Origin: Strongylocentrotus droebachiensis
Taxonomy: Eukaryota; Echinodermata; Echinoidea; Camarodonta; Strongylocentrotidae
DNA length: 64,000 bases
Direction: 5' to 3'
Assembly: GCA_035222895.1 (NCBI GenBank)
Contig: JAVYIG010000065.1
Coordinates: forward strand, 124,001 to 188,000
A model generated the notes under the pieces. The model had not been told where the DNA came from and made no database searches. It saw only the letters and a list, made by a program, of their open reading frames with translations. Of the stretch, positions 50,001 to 62,246 are shown piece after piece (positions within the stretch are counted from its first letter, which is position 1; every line of letters starts with the position of its first letter). The position numbers were made by a program, and so were the translations under genes.

Positions 50001-53000
50001 CTACCTTTAAAGGCAATCCAACCTTTGTAATGAGTTAATTTGTATGAAAGCAAGAAAACCCCAGAAAGAACCAGCCTTCAGACTTTTCTGTTTTGTTCAT
50101 TAACCATCTTTTAAACATACCTTTCTATCCAGGATCCAGGCACTGTACCCAATTACAACCCCCTGAACAAGAGCACGGTCCCACCAACAAAGAGTCAGAC
50201 CAAACGTTACCCATACAGCAAAGAAGAGACGATCACTGTGGGAGGTAGGCTTTTTCTTTCCTTTTTTGTCCCACCTCCGGAGCAAAAGTGGGACCTGTAT
50301 AGGTGCTGCAATTGCATTATCAACATTATTGGAAATACCCTCTTTTCAAAACTCTATATTAAATTTCCAGAAGACTTGTACACAAGGGTTATATAGTATC
50401 ACAAATAATGTAAAAGAAAATTCAGGTCAAATATCTAAGATAATGTGTAAAAGTAGGAAAACTTTGAACTCAGACTAAGTTCCTTTAAAAACTTATTTTG
50501 AACAAATTCCAGAGCCCTGAGTAGAAAACAGGCCATATAATTTATACAGGAGGTGTGTTTCTTGGGTGGTCAGTGTTTGGAGTGAAGATTAAGGTGGGTT
50601 GCCTGAGCCAAAATGCAACATTATTATTTCAGGTAGTATTTAAACATTTCTTCCTGGTGTAGCTTTTTGCCTTTTAGTCATGCAATGCTTGAATCTTACT
50701 TACCTCAATGTCTTGTTTGCAGAGATGAGGAAACCTCACATCCAGACTGTAGGTGTGTTACCTGTAAGGAATACAGGAGATGTGGCCACAATGAATATCA
50801 TGATGCAAGGCAAACCAGTACTCTCTGTACAGGACACCGAAATTGCTGCTATACAGGAGGTAATGTTTCTATTGTCTAGGTCATCACTTCAGCGTCAAAG
50901 TTTATTCGACACTGGTATTATTTGAGTTCTAGTATTAGCGCAGGCTTCAAATGTTGCCAGTTATGGAAACTACTTGCCCATTTGCATGCACACACTTGTG
51001 TGTAATGTATATGGAGTGGGAAAAGGAGACCAATGTTTGTGACACATCAAAACCCTCCTGTGCGGAGCGAATGATGGTTTCCTATTTCACGATAATGCCA
51101 CATGGTAATCATTTTCATGTAGTCTGTGATTATTTCGGGCTTTAAAAAAAAAAAATGGTTTCCTATAATTCTTTTCTCGACATGTCCAGTTCACTCATCC
51201 CATTATTGAAAAGGAAGTATGGGTCAAAATTAATATTTTTTATACATAAACATTCCTTATTTATTCATATTCCTTATACATTCGTATAGGAGAACGCAGT
51301 GTCACTATCTGCGTCCCGTGCCCAGTCCAGCTTGAGTGCCCATGGGAAGGTACCTGACACTGACCCACAGTTCCTTGCCCGTGACCTGCCCCTCAAACCA
51401 AAGACTCCGCCCAAGAAACCAGCCATCCTGAGCTCTACAGGGGCCATTGCACCTGTGCCTTACAAGGAGAGGGTCAAACCTACCCCAAAGCCTCGAGTTG
51501 AAAACCCACCCAGTCCTGCGCCACCAAAGAAACGTAGAACCAAAGGTAAGACAGAAGTTATATTTTGCTTAGACTGCTTGAGGGTCTACTTTTCTTCTTT
51601 CTTTCTTTTTTTTTTGGGGGGGGGGGGCAGCAGGGGACAAGTAAAACAATTTTCATGAGAAGTGACAGCTACGATCATTCTTTTTTTGTGAGATTAAATG
51701 AAAGATCCGGGCCAGTTGCATAAAACTTACCATTGATGGTAAGTTTGCCATCAAAGGCAACCATGGTAACAGGGCTCAACAGCCAATCATAATCAAGGTT
51801 TTCATGGTAAAGTTACCATCAATGGTAGGTTTTGTGCGACGGGCCCTGTAATTTGTATGACCAACTTTTTGCTTGATTAGGTGCAAACTTTTGATGTACA
51901 TTTGCTTGAAAACGATTAGATAGTCCATTAGAGATTAGATATATTAATTATACCAACACTAATAATTTATTGGGCATAACCTATTATGACGCAATGTGTC
52001 TATATGCTTGGTATTTATGTGCTTTGGAATTTAATATATTGGCTTTCAGCTGTATGTTTGATGTACTGATATTTTCACTTAACACCAATTCCATAGATTG
52101 ACTCTCCAGTGTTGATTAACCCCTTGCTTTGTATCATCCGTCTCTTCATATCTACCAGACAAAGATGCCTTATCCACATCCAAATCAGCCAAGTCCAGCC
52201 GGTCTTTCAAGAGCGAGAAGAGCGGTCGGACACCATACCAAGCAGCCAGCGGTAAGGCCAGCATGGTGTCCTTCCACTCGGTCCGTTCCTCCCGCCAGAG
52301 GGACTCGGACGACGAGAGCCAGTACAGCAGCGATGACAGCTCTGTGGACGGTACTTCACGACACACCGGACTGTCACGTCAGACTGGAACGTCCCGTCAG
52401 ACGGGGACGACCAGGGCTACGTCTGCAGAGTCCCAGGGGTCGCAGAAGTCTTCCAGTGAGCTCCTGCAGGAGGCGCAGGAGATTGCCAGTATGGACAATG
52501 TGTCTGGGCAAAAGTAAGTGTTCGACTCTATCTCTCTGGAGACTGGTATTTTTTTGCTCTGTGTTGCATATACATTCAGACCACCTGGCTATAGACAGGT
52601 TTGACTGTAATTTAGTTATGTTCAGTTGAATCTTTCTCTCTTTCTTTCTATCTCCCTCTCACTCCCTATGTCTGTCTGTCTCTATGTCTCTGTCTCTCTC
52701 TCTCTCATTCTCTCTCGTGTGTAAGTAGCATATGTCTTAACGTTGCTATCAAACCAGAGATTAAATTGAATTGCCTATCATCTTTGATTTCAAATCCAAA
52801 TTTTTGATAACCAGTAATCTCTGTTCCTTCTCAATACAGGAGAAGACGGCAGAGCAAGTCTACCAAGACCCAGGGCAGCGTAGCTCCCACTATCCAGGTA
52901 GAGAAGGAGGAGGAACCACCCAAAGAGAGATCAGTGGATGACATCATATCATCACTCAAGGCTCAGAGAGAACAGGGGTAGGTTACAGTTAGCCCCAGAA

Positions 53001-53053
53001 TTGTGTCAGGCCTCACCCAGGTGTGACTTGAGTTGAATTTGGAATTGAATTGT

Positions 53054-53084
<31 letters not shown>

Positions 53085-56000
53085 GTTTTGTTTTATTTAA
53101 GTTCAAGTTCACTGACAACCCATTGAAATGTGTGTATATTAACGTTATTACGTATTTCAATGTGATAATAATAATATAATATTCTGCTTTCATATAGCGC
53201 CCAATACATCGATACAATGATATGTCTAAGCGCTTTACAGATACATTATTACCCCAGTCATCGGATTCAGGCTTACCTGCACTTGATTTTGTGACTTTTA
53301 TGTCTCGTGAAATGTTACCCAGGTTTCCAAATATTCCCAATCCTGTCCTGTAAAAACCCAATCGCAGACTCACTTTCCTTCTTCCTCCTTGTTCCTTAGA
53401 TCGGTCAAGTCCGAAGCGGACATCAAGATCCAGGAGATCATGAACAGGGTGATGTCCAGAACGGCCGAGGTCCTGGGCTCCAAGAACGATGGAGTGACAG
53501 AAGATAGGAAACCAGACTTGGTGGAGGAAGATGTTCAAGCAGAAGATGAAGTTACAGGGCAAGCTCAAGGTAAGGGCAAGTACCTGTACCTGCACTCAGA
53601 TAATTCAATTTATGTGTGGAATAATGATTTATCCTGTTTATGTTGTTTGGTGCTCTTACTAAAATTCATCTGCATCATGAATATGTGTATCTTTAAACTT
53701 GAAGGTAGTCAGTGTATGTATATTTTGATGTTTTGAGGGTTTTCTAATGTTTTGTTTTGCAAATTACTTCTGTAGTTTTTTACATACACAGCATGGATGT
53801 GTGGAGTGAATTTGTTGCATAAAGATCAAAGATTCAGCCTTTAACTTGCCCCGAAAGAAAAGGAGGGGGGAGGGAGGGGGCTTTTCAGAATTTCAAAGAA
53901 AATTTAACCCTAAGAAGACGAGTGTAGGAGACTTGCAGTGAATTAATTATATTTCCATAGTCATGGAGGCAAAATCTTACTAAAATTTGGTGTTCAGGGG
54001 TAAGTTGGATAGAAATTTACACAGTGAATATCACGTTCAAGGGCTATTAAGTCAAAGGTGTTTTGTCCAATACATCATTGATGACGTCTCAGATTTTAGT
54101 ACATGTATATAAACTATATATGGTCATTGTATACAGTTATTGGCCGTACTTCAGCTTATTTCAGACCAAAGATGGAGTAACAGCCACACATTTGATGTCA
54201 ATGTATGTTCAGAACTCCACAATTCTTGGTAAGGAATGGGACATCAAATGACCAAATTAACTTGGACTGCCTTCTAATGTACATACCTCCCTATTTGGTA
54301 AAGAGTTCTTTCGAGCCCCACTGCACTTCTTGTAGCTACTTGCCCTCTATATAGCAAAGAATGCCTAATCGATGCCTGTTGGTCCCCCATGATCCCCTTT
54401 TTCTTATGTTAATTAAGAGCTGATTTGATGAGATAACCACCTGTCAGTGACCTAACAGGGTGGTCTAATCCCTCCTGTAAGCTAGTACAGATGGCCTTTA
54501 AATTCCTATCTCTCTCTCTCTTGTCTCTCAGCACAAAGTGTGCCTGAACTGAATGTTGAAGAATCCAGCGAGGTGGCTCAGGATTCGCTGGATACAGACA
54601 GAACCCAGGACACAGATATGCTGCAGGTAATACAGACATGGGAATACATTGAGCTTAATAATTGGTGCATAGCAATTCGTGATTTTAGGACAGCTAGCTG
54701 CCACTGGACTGGCACTTCATTACCACCCCAGGGGGGTGTTTCACAAATAACCTAAATTGAATTTAACTCTTAGTTAGACTTAAACATTATGGAAAGCCGT
54801 TAGCATCTTTGGAAAAAAAAGAAAAAAAAAGTTATTTTAAAAAGCATGAAATGTTAATTCAAATTGATCATATTTTCTATTATCAAGGAAATTTCATGTT
54901 TTTGATGTGGAATTTTGTGAAAAGTCAAAAATACTTAAATTTTTACTTTTGAATATATTTTATTTTAAGGCTACAAATGGCTCTCCATAATTCTTAAGTC
55001 CAACTTAGAGTTAATTTCGATTAGGAACTTTGTGAACACCCCCAGGACATTACTTGTGTACCTCAATCTAGCCTCTCCCTTGTAAAACCACCCACCAGGG
55101 AACAGCCTCTATGAGGGTAACTGGTAATCACATTGGGATCAGCTACCCCAAGGGATCAGCTACCCCAAGGGATATTTGCTTAAGATGGTGGTTCAGTTAT
55201 TAAGCTAATGCCCTGGTTGATCAACAATATAATTTAGTGGGAGAAATCAGATGTAATCATAATGCTATCAGTGTCGGAGCACCTATGGCTAGTTTTCATA
55301 CATTTCTAACCTCATTAGAAATTGAGATATGTTTTGGAATATAGAGTGATGTACATTCCAATTTTACCTACCAATGGTGGTTATGTTTGACCGATCACTG
55401 TACCCTAAAGAAACCCTTCAAACTAACTTCTACATGACACTCTGTTCCACATAGGGCATTCCAGGAACTAGCAGGAGACCAAGCCTCGACAACACAGATG
55501 ACAAGGGGAGCGAAAGTAAGGTCCAGATGGAGGTTGGGGGGTCTGATGAAGGCGTGGCTTTGGAAGAGAAACCCTTGGTACGGTTTCAGGAGGTGGTGCT
55601 CGATGACTCCATGCGGGAGGAGCAGGAAGTTGACCTGGAGAGGGCTTGGCAGGTTTGTGATTGGTTTATTCTTGTGATATGAGATACAGGGATGCCAGTT
55701 TTCTGGCAATAGCCTGAATTCAGGCCCTGGCGAAATATTTTCAGACCATATTTTAGGGTTTTTGTGTACAAAATAGCTCATTTTAGTTGATTTTCAAGCC
55801 CTCTGATCAATTCTAACTGGCATCCCTGGAGATATCATCTGATGAGAACCACTGGGAAAGATAAAATCATAAAGTTCTGGTGATGTTCATAAAATTTTAA
55901 GAGCTAGATACTTTGACAAAGTGGTCAGGAAATGTAGACTGATCATATTGTTTTTCAAATTTGGAACACTTCATTTTTTTTCTCTTGATAATTATTTCTG

Positions 56001-59000
56001 CAGTGCTAAGAGTGTGAAGTACCGGTAATATCCCCCAAAATAGATATTTTCTAGTCCTGTCTTTATTCTTTTTTTCTTCAATTTCTGTACATTTCGGTTG
56101 TAATGAAATTCACTATACCAAATGAAGTCTTTGGGATTTGTGGTATAAACAGAACCCCTTCTGTACCTGCAACTTGAAATTTGATGCAGTTAAAGCCCCA
56201 CTGTACTACTTGTAGCTACTTGCGCCCTCTATATAGCAAACAATGCCTTAGCGGTGCCTGTTGGTCCCCCATGATCCTCTTTTTCTTATGTTAATTGAGG
56301 GCTGATTTGATGAGATAGCAACCTGTCAGGGACCATGCTGGGAGGTCTATTCCCTCCTGGCCAAACTAGTACAGACAGGCTTAAGTCTTGTATTTTATGA
56401 TCTATTGGTTTCTCTTTTTTCTCCCCCATGTAGGAGCTGATTGCACCTTTGGACATCACCCATGCTGATGTTGTCAATGTGGAGGGAGAGAAGATGGAGA
56501 TACAGGAGAGGGGAGTCTTTGATGCATCCAACAGGGGTGGTACTCCTTTACAGCCTGTCATTGGATCATCAGTGTCCTTCCTATCTATGTGGGCACCTCA
56601 GGAACAGAGGCAGAAAGACGTAAGTGACTTGTGTGTGTGTGTGTGTTCACAAGGTCCGCAGTTCGAGCCCCGCCGCGGCACTAATGTCCTTTGGCAAGAC
56701 ATTGATCTACATTTGCCACACTCAACCAATGTGATGTAAATGGGTACCAGGCAGGAATTTATTCCTTGAAATGCTAGAGCTCTGCAATCGCAGCTAGGCT
56801 AAAGCTGGGGTAATAATAAATGCGCCTCGGAATAGAATTTCTAGATAGACAGCGCTTTAGAAATGCCTGTTATTATTAATATTATTATTGACCTGTGAGT
56901 TGAGAGACATAAAGATGTAACTGACTCTTGGGTCAAAAGGCAGTAAGATGTGAGTGATATTTATGGGGAGAGACATAAAGACAAAAGTAGCGGGAAAAAT
57001 GTAAGTGACTGCGGTGTCAAGAGGAATGAAATTTGACAAGGTACATGTGATATTTGTATTTATAGAGAATGAAAGATGTATTGTTGACTGTCATAAGGTC
57101 ATTGATGACATGTATAGAGACAAAACAAAACTTCTGTGCGGAGAGACGCTACATTGTGAGTGACTTAAATGTTTGCAGGCTAAATATTTAGTTAGATGTT
57201 GAGAGAAAGAAAGACATTAGATACTTGCTGGTCAAGATCGAAGCATAGAGAAGTTATTATCATTTGTTTTACGAAGAAGACTTGATACACACAAGAGAGA
57301 CATAAAGATGTAAATGTATTTGTTTTGAGTGATTCAGTGATGCAAAGATCGAAGCAAGAAGAAGCGACTTGCATGCATTATGAGGACATGACATTAACAG
57401 TAATAATAATGTCTTGTTCTTATATATACAGGAAAGTGCCGAGCCCACAAATCGTAAGCTGCGAGAGAGCATCCATCATTTCTGCAACGTTCCTTCAGAC
57501 ATAACACTGACTCGTAACCTTCAACTACTCAGTCGCTCCCACCATACGCCTAGCAAGTACAAAGCTACTCAACCCCTGATGGTGAGTCTAACCTGTTTCT
57601 TAATCTCTTTTTAACAGCGCTGTTTTCTTCACACCTATTTGCTGAATTATTTTTTCCTCAGCATCATCTTTTCTTTTTTTTTCTTTTATCTTATTGTTTC
57701 TTTTCAGATCCTCAAACTCTATACAAATGGTTACTTGCACTGGTGTTCGAGGGAACCGACTGTATTAACAACAAATCAAATGCTTTTCAATATTGATAAA
57801 CACACAAACATGCATAGTTTATTTGTTTATTCCTATATGCCATTCTTGTGTTTTGAAGGCCATGGACATGGACAGCGGAACCAACACCCCATCCCTGGAG
57901 GAGAGACAAAAGCTGATGTCAGCTGCAGCAAGGCGCATCCTCCGAGAGGCAGAAACCATGGTAACAGTGGAGATGGGCGTGTCACAATCGGGAGGAAGTG
58001 ACAAAGATGCAGAAAGCCGGATGGAAAATGGAAACAGCTTGGAGACATGGGAGAAAAGAGCTATGCAACTGGTTAGATATTCTATTCTGAATTCATTTCT
58101 TTCATTGAATCTAAATAGTATGCATTTTTACTCATTTTGTTCTGCCACTTGTGTGTTCTGTTCTAATATTGTACTTCGTAGCTCATTTGAAAGCTTTGAA
58201 CTAAAAGAATTACTTGTTTCCCGTTAAAAGAGGGAGACAATTGATATACACCTTCTTTTGTACAATTGATTATACCAGAAAAGACTGGAGGTTTCAGTTA
58301 GTAATATTAAATAGCGTTACTGTGATTAGGTTCACAGTTGATTCCAAATACTAAATATAAATGATAATAATAATGTTATAATAATAATAAATTTATAGAG
58401 AGAGAAACTATCCAACATTAAGTATATATTCTACTGCGCTACAATAGCTCCTGATATTACAGTTAATTGGAAATATGTGATGATGATGATGATGATAACT
58501 CATTTGTTGTATCTTTAATTTCTAGTTTGATGAAGAAGCCCTGACCATCGTAGGCCAGCCGGCGCCCATCAGACAGGACATCTCCCGCCTCTACTGGACT
58601 CCTGCCCCGCCCAAGATGAACTTTGAACCCACCCACATCAAGAACGTTCTCTACCCTCAATTTGAAGGTCTGGGACTAAGCCAGGACATCGAGAGGTTGA
58701 CCTCGCTCCCTGACACAGAAGGAGATGAAGGAGACCTGGAGGCCATGTCTGCATGGGATGAGGCTGATTATGAAGAGAGGTTGCTGCAAGAAAGGTAATA
58801 ATAATAATATTTGGTTCTTGTATAGCTCATGTCACATTATACAACGTCTCTAGGTGCTTCCAAAGAGCTTTGGAAATTAGTACCCTAGCTTTAGCCCCGG
58901 CAGCCGTAATCAGCGCACATTGCATTTCAAGGAATAATCCTACCAGGTACCCATTTACCTCACCTGGGTTGAGTGTTGCAAATGTAGATTAATGACTTGC

Positions 59001-59803
59001 CAAAGGACTAAGATATCGTTGTGTGCACCATAGAAGGATGCAAATGAATTGGTGGACAGTGGGTGTACTATTTAAAAGATGTACCATTGTTGACCATTCT
59101 TTACCATTCTTTCACTTCATCTATAGAACACGTTTTGGTTCATACATTCTCTAAACAGTGATCGCTTATTTGTTACCACCCATTTGCCAAGTGGTGCTCC
59201 TACATTTCCTTTGGGTTTAATTTGTCAAAGATATCAGTTTAGATTTAGGGTTGCGATTTAATGTGAGGTTACATTTAGGGGTAGGCTTAGGGATGGGTAT
59301 AGTAATGGGTCCAGGGTTGAAGTTAAGAATTTGGTTAGTGTAAAATATTGACTTTGGAGCAATTGTTGAATGGAACAATTCAGCAAATTAACTAGCATGT
59401 TCACTGGTTGAAGAGAGTATTCATTGAAGTCTTTTTGTCACATTACTTAACTATTGTGCCACATATACTAGTCACAAACTATTCCTTTTGTGTACTTATT
59501 TCTTAAAATTCCCAGGATTCTTGGACGCAACTATAGATCAAGTGAAGACCTCACTGTGCTTGGCAGGGCCAAGTACACAAGGAGAATGAATGGGGCGCCA
59601 CCACCCTTCATGCGCCCATCCTCGGGAGGTTCATTGCCTGCCATGGCGACGCCAGACAGTGATGGACTACCCCAGATGATGAGGCAGGAACCGTTGGTCG
59701 ATGGACGCGTACCCTCTGTCGCCAGTGAAAGCAAGTTTTCCGTCCAGAGCAGAGCAAGTTCAAAGCTGACCGACATTATTCCGCCACCACAGCACAAACT
59801 CAG
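46853..59803 (+). CDS. Uncharacterised multi-exon protein (15 exons seen, 3' end open)
   Basis: Exons: 46853-47019, 48388-48493, 50133-50244, 50723-50859, 51290-51545, 52159-52513, 52840-52977, 53400-53569, 54532-54626, 55455-55652, 56434-56619, 57432-57581, 57859-58071, 58526-58794, 59516-59803. Every junction has AG/GT and all phases agree, giving 946 codons with no stop. The product is hydrophilic and largely disordered. It has a charged N-terminus that could be coiled coil (KIKREIEDIKKKSQLG), Pro/Lys-rich segments, a Ser-rich exon and acidic stretches, then more ordered-looking C-terminal exons with RQDISRLYWTPAPPK. No signal peptide or membrane segment is seen. I do not recognise the family. 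An AG acceptor just before the start (46846) suggests an upstream 5' UTR exon. The last exon ends at a donor, so more exons lie downstream or outside the window. Confidence 0.85.
51709..51847. mobile_element. MITE family C, full copy in an intron
   Basis: About 139 bp. The left end GGGCCAGTTGCATAAAACTT is mirrored by the complement of the right end (GTTTTGTGCGACGGGCCC), and CCATTGATGGTAA/TTACCATCAATGG lies next to each end. A half copy is at 26430-26520. Confidence 0.7.
52159..52513 (+). CDS. Ser/Arg-rich exon 6 of the uncharacterised gene
   Basis: 118 codons rich in Ser, with KSAKSSRSFKSEKSG, SDDESQYSSDDSSVDG and a short imperfect repeat (SRHTGLSRQTGTSRQTGTTR). GC-rich relative to its introns. 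It is a likely disordered, phosphorylation-prone region (inference from composition). Confidence 0.85.
53160..53275 (-). mobile_element. SINE 3'-end fragment
   Basis: ATAATAATAATATAATATTC..., then CATATAGCGCCCAATAC and TCTAAGCGCTTTACAGATAC, is the reverse of the 3' region of the SINE at 56650-56885 (CAGCGCTTTAGAAATGCC...TTATTATTA). Partial and diverged. Confidence 0.5.
54313..54500 (+). repeat. Intronic repeat D, copy 1
   Basis: Begins GAGCCCCACTGCACTTCTTG and includes GCCTGTTGGTCCCCCATGAT and GCTGATTTGATGAGATA. It is directly similar to 56192-56386. It ends about 30 bp before exon 9 (54532). Confidence 0.8.
54728..55046. mobile_element. MITE family B, copy 2
   Basis: Left end GGGGGTGTTTCACAAATAAC, right end GAACTTTGTGAACACCCCC, and interior words shared with 26122-26420 (GACTTAAACATTATGG, GGCTCTCCATAATTCTTAAG). 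Inserted in an intron. Confidence 0.7.
56192..56386 (+). repeat. Intronic repeat D, copy 2
   Basis: A direct copy of 54313-54500 with scattered differences (GCCCCACTGTACTACTTGTA, GTGCCTGTTGGTCCCCCATG). It ends about 50 bp before exon 11 (56434), in the same position relative to an exon as copy 1. Confidence 0.8.
56645..56890 (+). mobile_element. tRNA-derived SINE (5'-truncated)
   Basis: A pol III B-box-like GTTCGAGCCC at 56662 lies in GGTCCGCAGTTCGAGCCCCG, followed by a body (GTCCTTTGGCAAGACATTGA, CAATGTGATGTAAATGGGTA) and an ATT-rich 3' tail. The A-box part is replaced by a (GT)n run. Related reversed pieces occur at 58800-59030 and 53160-53275. Confidence 0.7.
58526..59803 (+). CDS. Last two visible exons (58526-58794, 59516-59803) of the uncharacterised gene
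   Basis: The first exon reads FDEEALTIVGQPAPIRQD and LYWTPAPPKMNFEPTH, then acidic EGDEGDLEAM. The second reads ILGRNYRSSEDLTVLGRAKY and a Pro/Ser-rich stretch, ending KLTDIIPPPQHKL at donor GTATGA (59804). These look the most conserved-like, with aromatic and ordered residues, and would be the best query for homology. No following exon was found before 64000. Confidence 0.8.
58800..59030 (-). mobile_element. tRNA-derived SINE copy on the minus strand
   Basis: The reverse complement matches the body of the SINE at 56645-56890: GGTACCCATTTACCTCACC, GTTGAGTGTTGCAAATGTAG, ATTAATGACTTGCCAAAGGAC, with the ATAATAATA tail at its low-coordinate end. It begins immediately after exon 14. Confidence 0.65.
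59185..59375. mobile_element. Degenerate TTAGGG-word element
   Basis: Shares GGTGCTCC, ATTTAGGGTTGCGATTTAAT-like and GGCTTAGGGATGGG words and an end containing AGCAATTGTTGAA with 3278-3469. Similarity is weak, and it is placed here as a possible relative only. Confidence 0.35.
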
Positions 59804-61201
59804 GTATGAAATGCATATGGGTCTGTTCACGAAACTGGGAAACACTTATGTCTTAATTTGTTCATTTCTTTGTCATATTCATGACGACATTTTAATAAAA
59901 TAAAGAACTTTTTCAACTATTTGAAGTCTCTGTGTAATTTGTCAGTGTATAAGGTACAGGAAAAGTAATAGCTGAATTCACATGTTCTCTTCCTTTTTTC
60001 CCTTTAATATCTTTATTTTGCGGTGTCCGACGTAATATTATGGTGTCCAAGCGTGACAAGAATAAATACATTACTTCAACTTAGTTTTCCCTCCATAGAA
60101 ATTCTTTGAGAATGAATTCCCCTAATACAAACCGTAGACCTAGGTTCCATCTTCCTACTATATTTTTGTGACTCGAAATATCATCGGCCTTTTGAGTGAA
60201 AAAGAGATCGCAAATCTTGCCGTTGTGGACGTAACTTCGGAGCCGTCATATATTTATTAGTTACACCCACAACAAGGACCTGAAATTACACTTTAAGCTG
60301 AATTCTAAATTACATAATAACTGTAGGCCATTATTAATTTGAGGCCTAAAAAACTGGAGAATTATCATAGATCAATCCCGTTTCATGTTCAAGAAATATC
60401 AAAAGATAGTCCGAAAGGTAACCGTTGTGTCCGGTGCGGCTTCGTTACGCCCACTCATCTATTATCACGGCAGAAAGCACACTTCCGCGATGTAGAAGTC
60501 AAGCTACCATGGAGCCTCTGAAGTCATAGTGGGGAACCCGTTCATGACTGAAAAGCTTCCTCGCAAGTACTTCGCGGGGAATTTTTGTATGAAAATCTGC
60601 TTGTCGTCCGCGAATTACGCCCGCGATACCTCCCAACATGTCGTCTGCAAGCTGAATGCACGCTCCACTTTGCATCATCAAAAGACCCTTTTTTCGGTAC
60701 GTACGTTCAATTGTCTACAATTATTATTCAGATGAAAACTCTTAGATTCTTTTATTTGTCATTTTCTTACTTTTTTTTAACCACTGAATGATTTTTGGGG
60801 GACGAGATTTAACGAAATTCGCGGTGCTTGAAAAGTTGAAGTTAGCCCAGTCCCACTAGTTACTTTTTGTGTACGGTTTTGCTGCCCTGAGGATGGCAGT
60901 TCGGCAAGTGTTACTCTTTCCAAGTTTCAGTATCTTTCAATGCCGGCTCGTTGAATGTGTTTTTATTGACTTTATTGTTATCTACGGAATTTATAATTAT
61001 TCATTTATGATTTCACAGCAAAGAACAATAAAAGCCCTAACTTTAAGAATTTACCCCACAAAATACCGACCTTCCCGTGGTCGTGGACTGCACTGTGAGG
61101 GATGCCCTGAACTAAGCGGTAAGCCTAGGCTATAACTAAGGTCGGCATCGCCACACTCGCTCTTGTTTACAAACAAAACAAAATCATTCCGGTATGTCAT
61201 G
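59804..61201. other. Non-coding or undetermined, CpG-richer stretch
   Basis: 60150-60700 is richer in CpG than the surrounding introns (GTCCGGTGCGGCTTCG, CTTCGCGGGG, CGCGAATTACGCCCGCG). It could hold a promoter or 5' exon of the downstream frame at 62247. No coding exon can be fixed. Confidence 0.4.
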
Positions 61202-61415
61202 ATGTGGCGGATTTAGGGGGAGGGGTACTTCCGGCCCGTGTGCCCCCCCCCCCCCCCTTGGAAGAAAAGTGTACATTGTGCCCCTTTTGGCAATATTTTG
61301 GATTTTTTTTTTTAGGATTAGAATAGGGTTAAAACTTAGGAAATAAGGGTTTACTTTAGGGTTATGGAGATTTGTGCCCCCCCCCCCCTTTTACAAAATT
61401 CTGGATCTGCCCCTG
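61202..61415. mobile_element. hAT-like MITE, second copy
   Basis: 214 bp flanked by the 8-bp duplication ATGTCATG (61194-61201 and 61416-61423). The ends resemble the element at 42220-42535: GTGGCGGATTTAGG on the left and, as complement of the right end, CAGGGGCAGATCCAG. Long C runs and TTAGGGTTA-like words are inside. Confidence 0.75.
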
Positions 61416-61423
61416 ATGTCATG

Positions 61424-62246
61424 AACCGCAAAATGCATTGAAATACAGATAGAGTCTAGACTAAATGTACTAACAATCATTCTTGACCGATCAGCTTTTG
61501 TTGGACAATTTCACAGCTTATCTTCAATGATAACCAATTTATTTCATTCTATTTAAATAGTCTAGATCTAGGGGTCTAGATCTAGACTAGTCTAGCAACT
61601 ATTTTTTTTTTTTTTTCTTTTTTAATCCCTTCACCCCCAAAGGGGTATGTTAAGAACCAAAAATGCATTAGAATAAAGATAAATGTACATGTACTCACAT
61701 TTTGGACTTCAATTTCAAAGGCAAGGCTTCACCTTTCATCACAGTTTCACAGATTCCTTTCTTCATTTTCAATGCAAAATTGAAGGGCTTTTTTTTTGTT
61801 TATGCCACCGCCCCAGGGGCTATAGGCACATATGACACGGGGGGCTCCCTTTTTTTTTGGTGGGGGGGGGGGGGGGAGGGGCTCGTCATCTCGCCACCGC
61901 CAAAAATGCACCAGGGAAGATACGGGCAAGAAATGTTATGCCCTCAAATATGAAATGGTCCCATACGCCTATGTTGAGGCATGTTTTCGGGTTGTCTGTC
62001 CATCCGTCTGTTTTGTTTCTCATGAATGGGAGTTAAGGAAAACCCCTTTAAATCTGTCTCATATGATAGGTGGGGGGTGGGGTCATCAAGTATGCTTAGT
62101 GTAATTTATTCAAAATAAATAATTATTTTTAAAGCCTTTTGGGGGGGTTATCTGATCTACACAGAATTTTGAAACTCATTTAAAACAAATTATGCTAATT
62201 TATGCTTCCATGTATTTACTTTTTTTTTTTTTCAATTTTAGATAAC
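61424..62246. other. Non-coding stretch upstream of the transposase-like frame
   Basis: Contains a TCTAGATCTAG palindrome cluster near 61560-61600, a poly-T run at 61602-61622, poly-G near 61861-61880, and a long T tract ending in CAATTTTAG at 62241, which looks like a splice acceptor for the following frame. Confidence 0.45.

Noticed and set aside
56645-56720. Functional tRNA gene
   Set aside because: Only a B-box-like GTTCGAGCC is present. There is no cloverleaf or A box, and related copies show it is a SINE.
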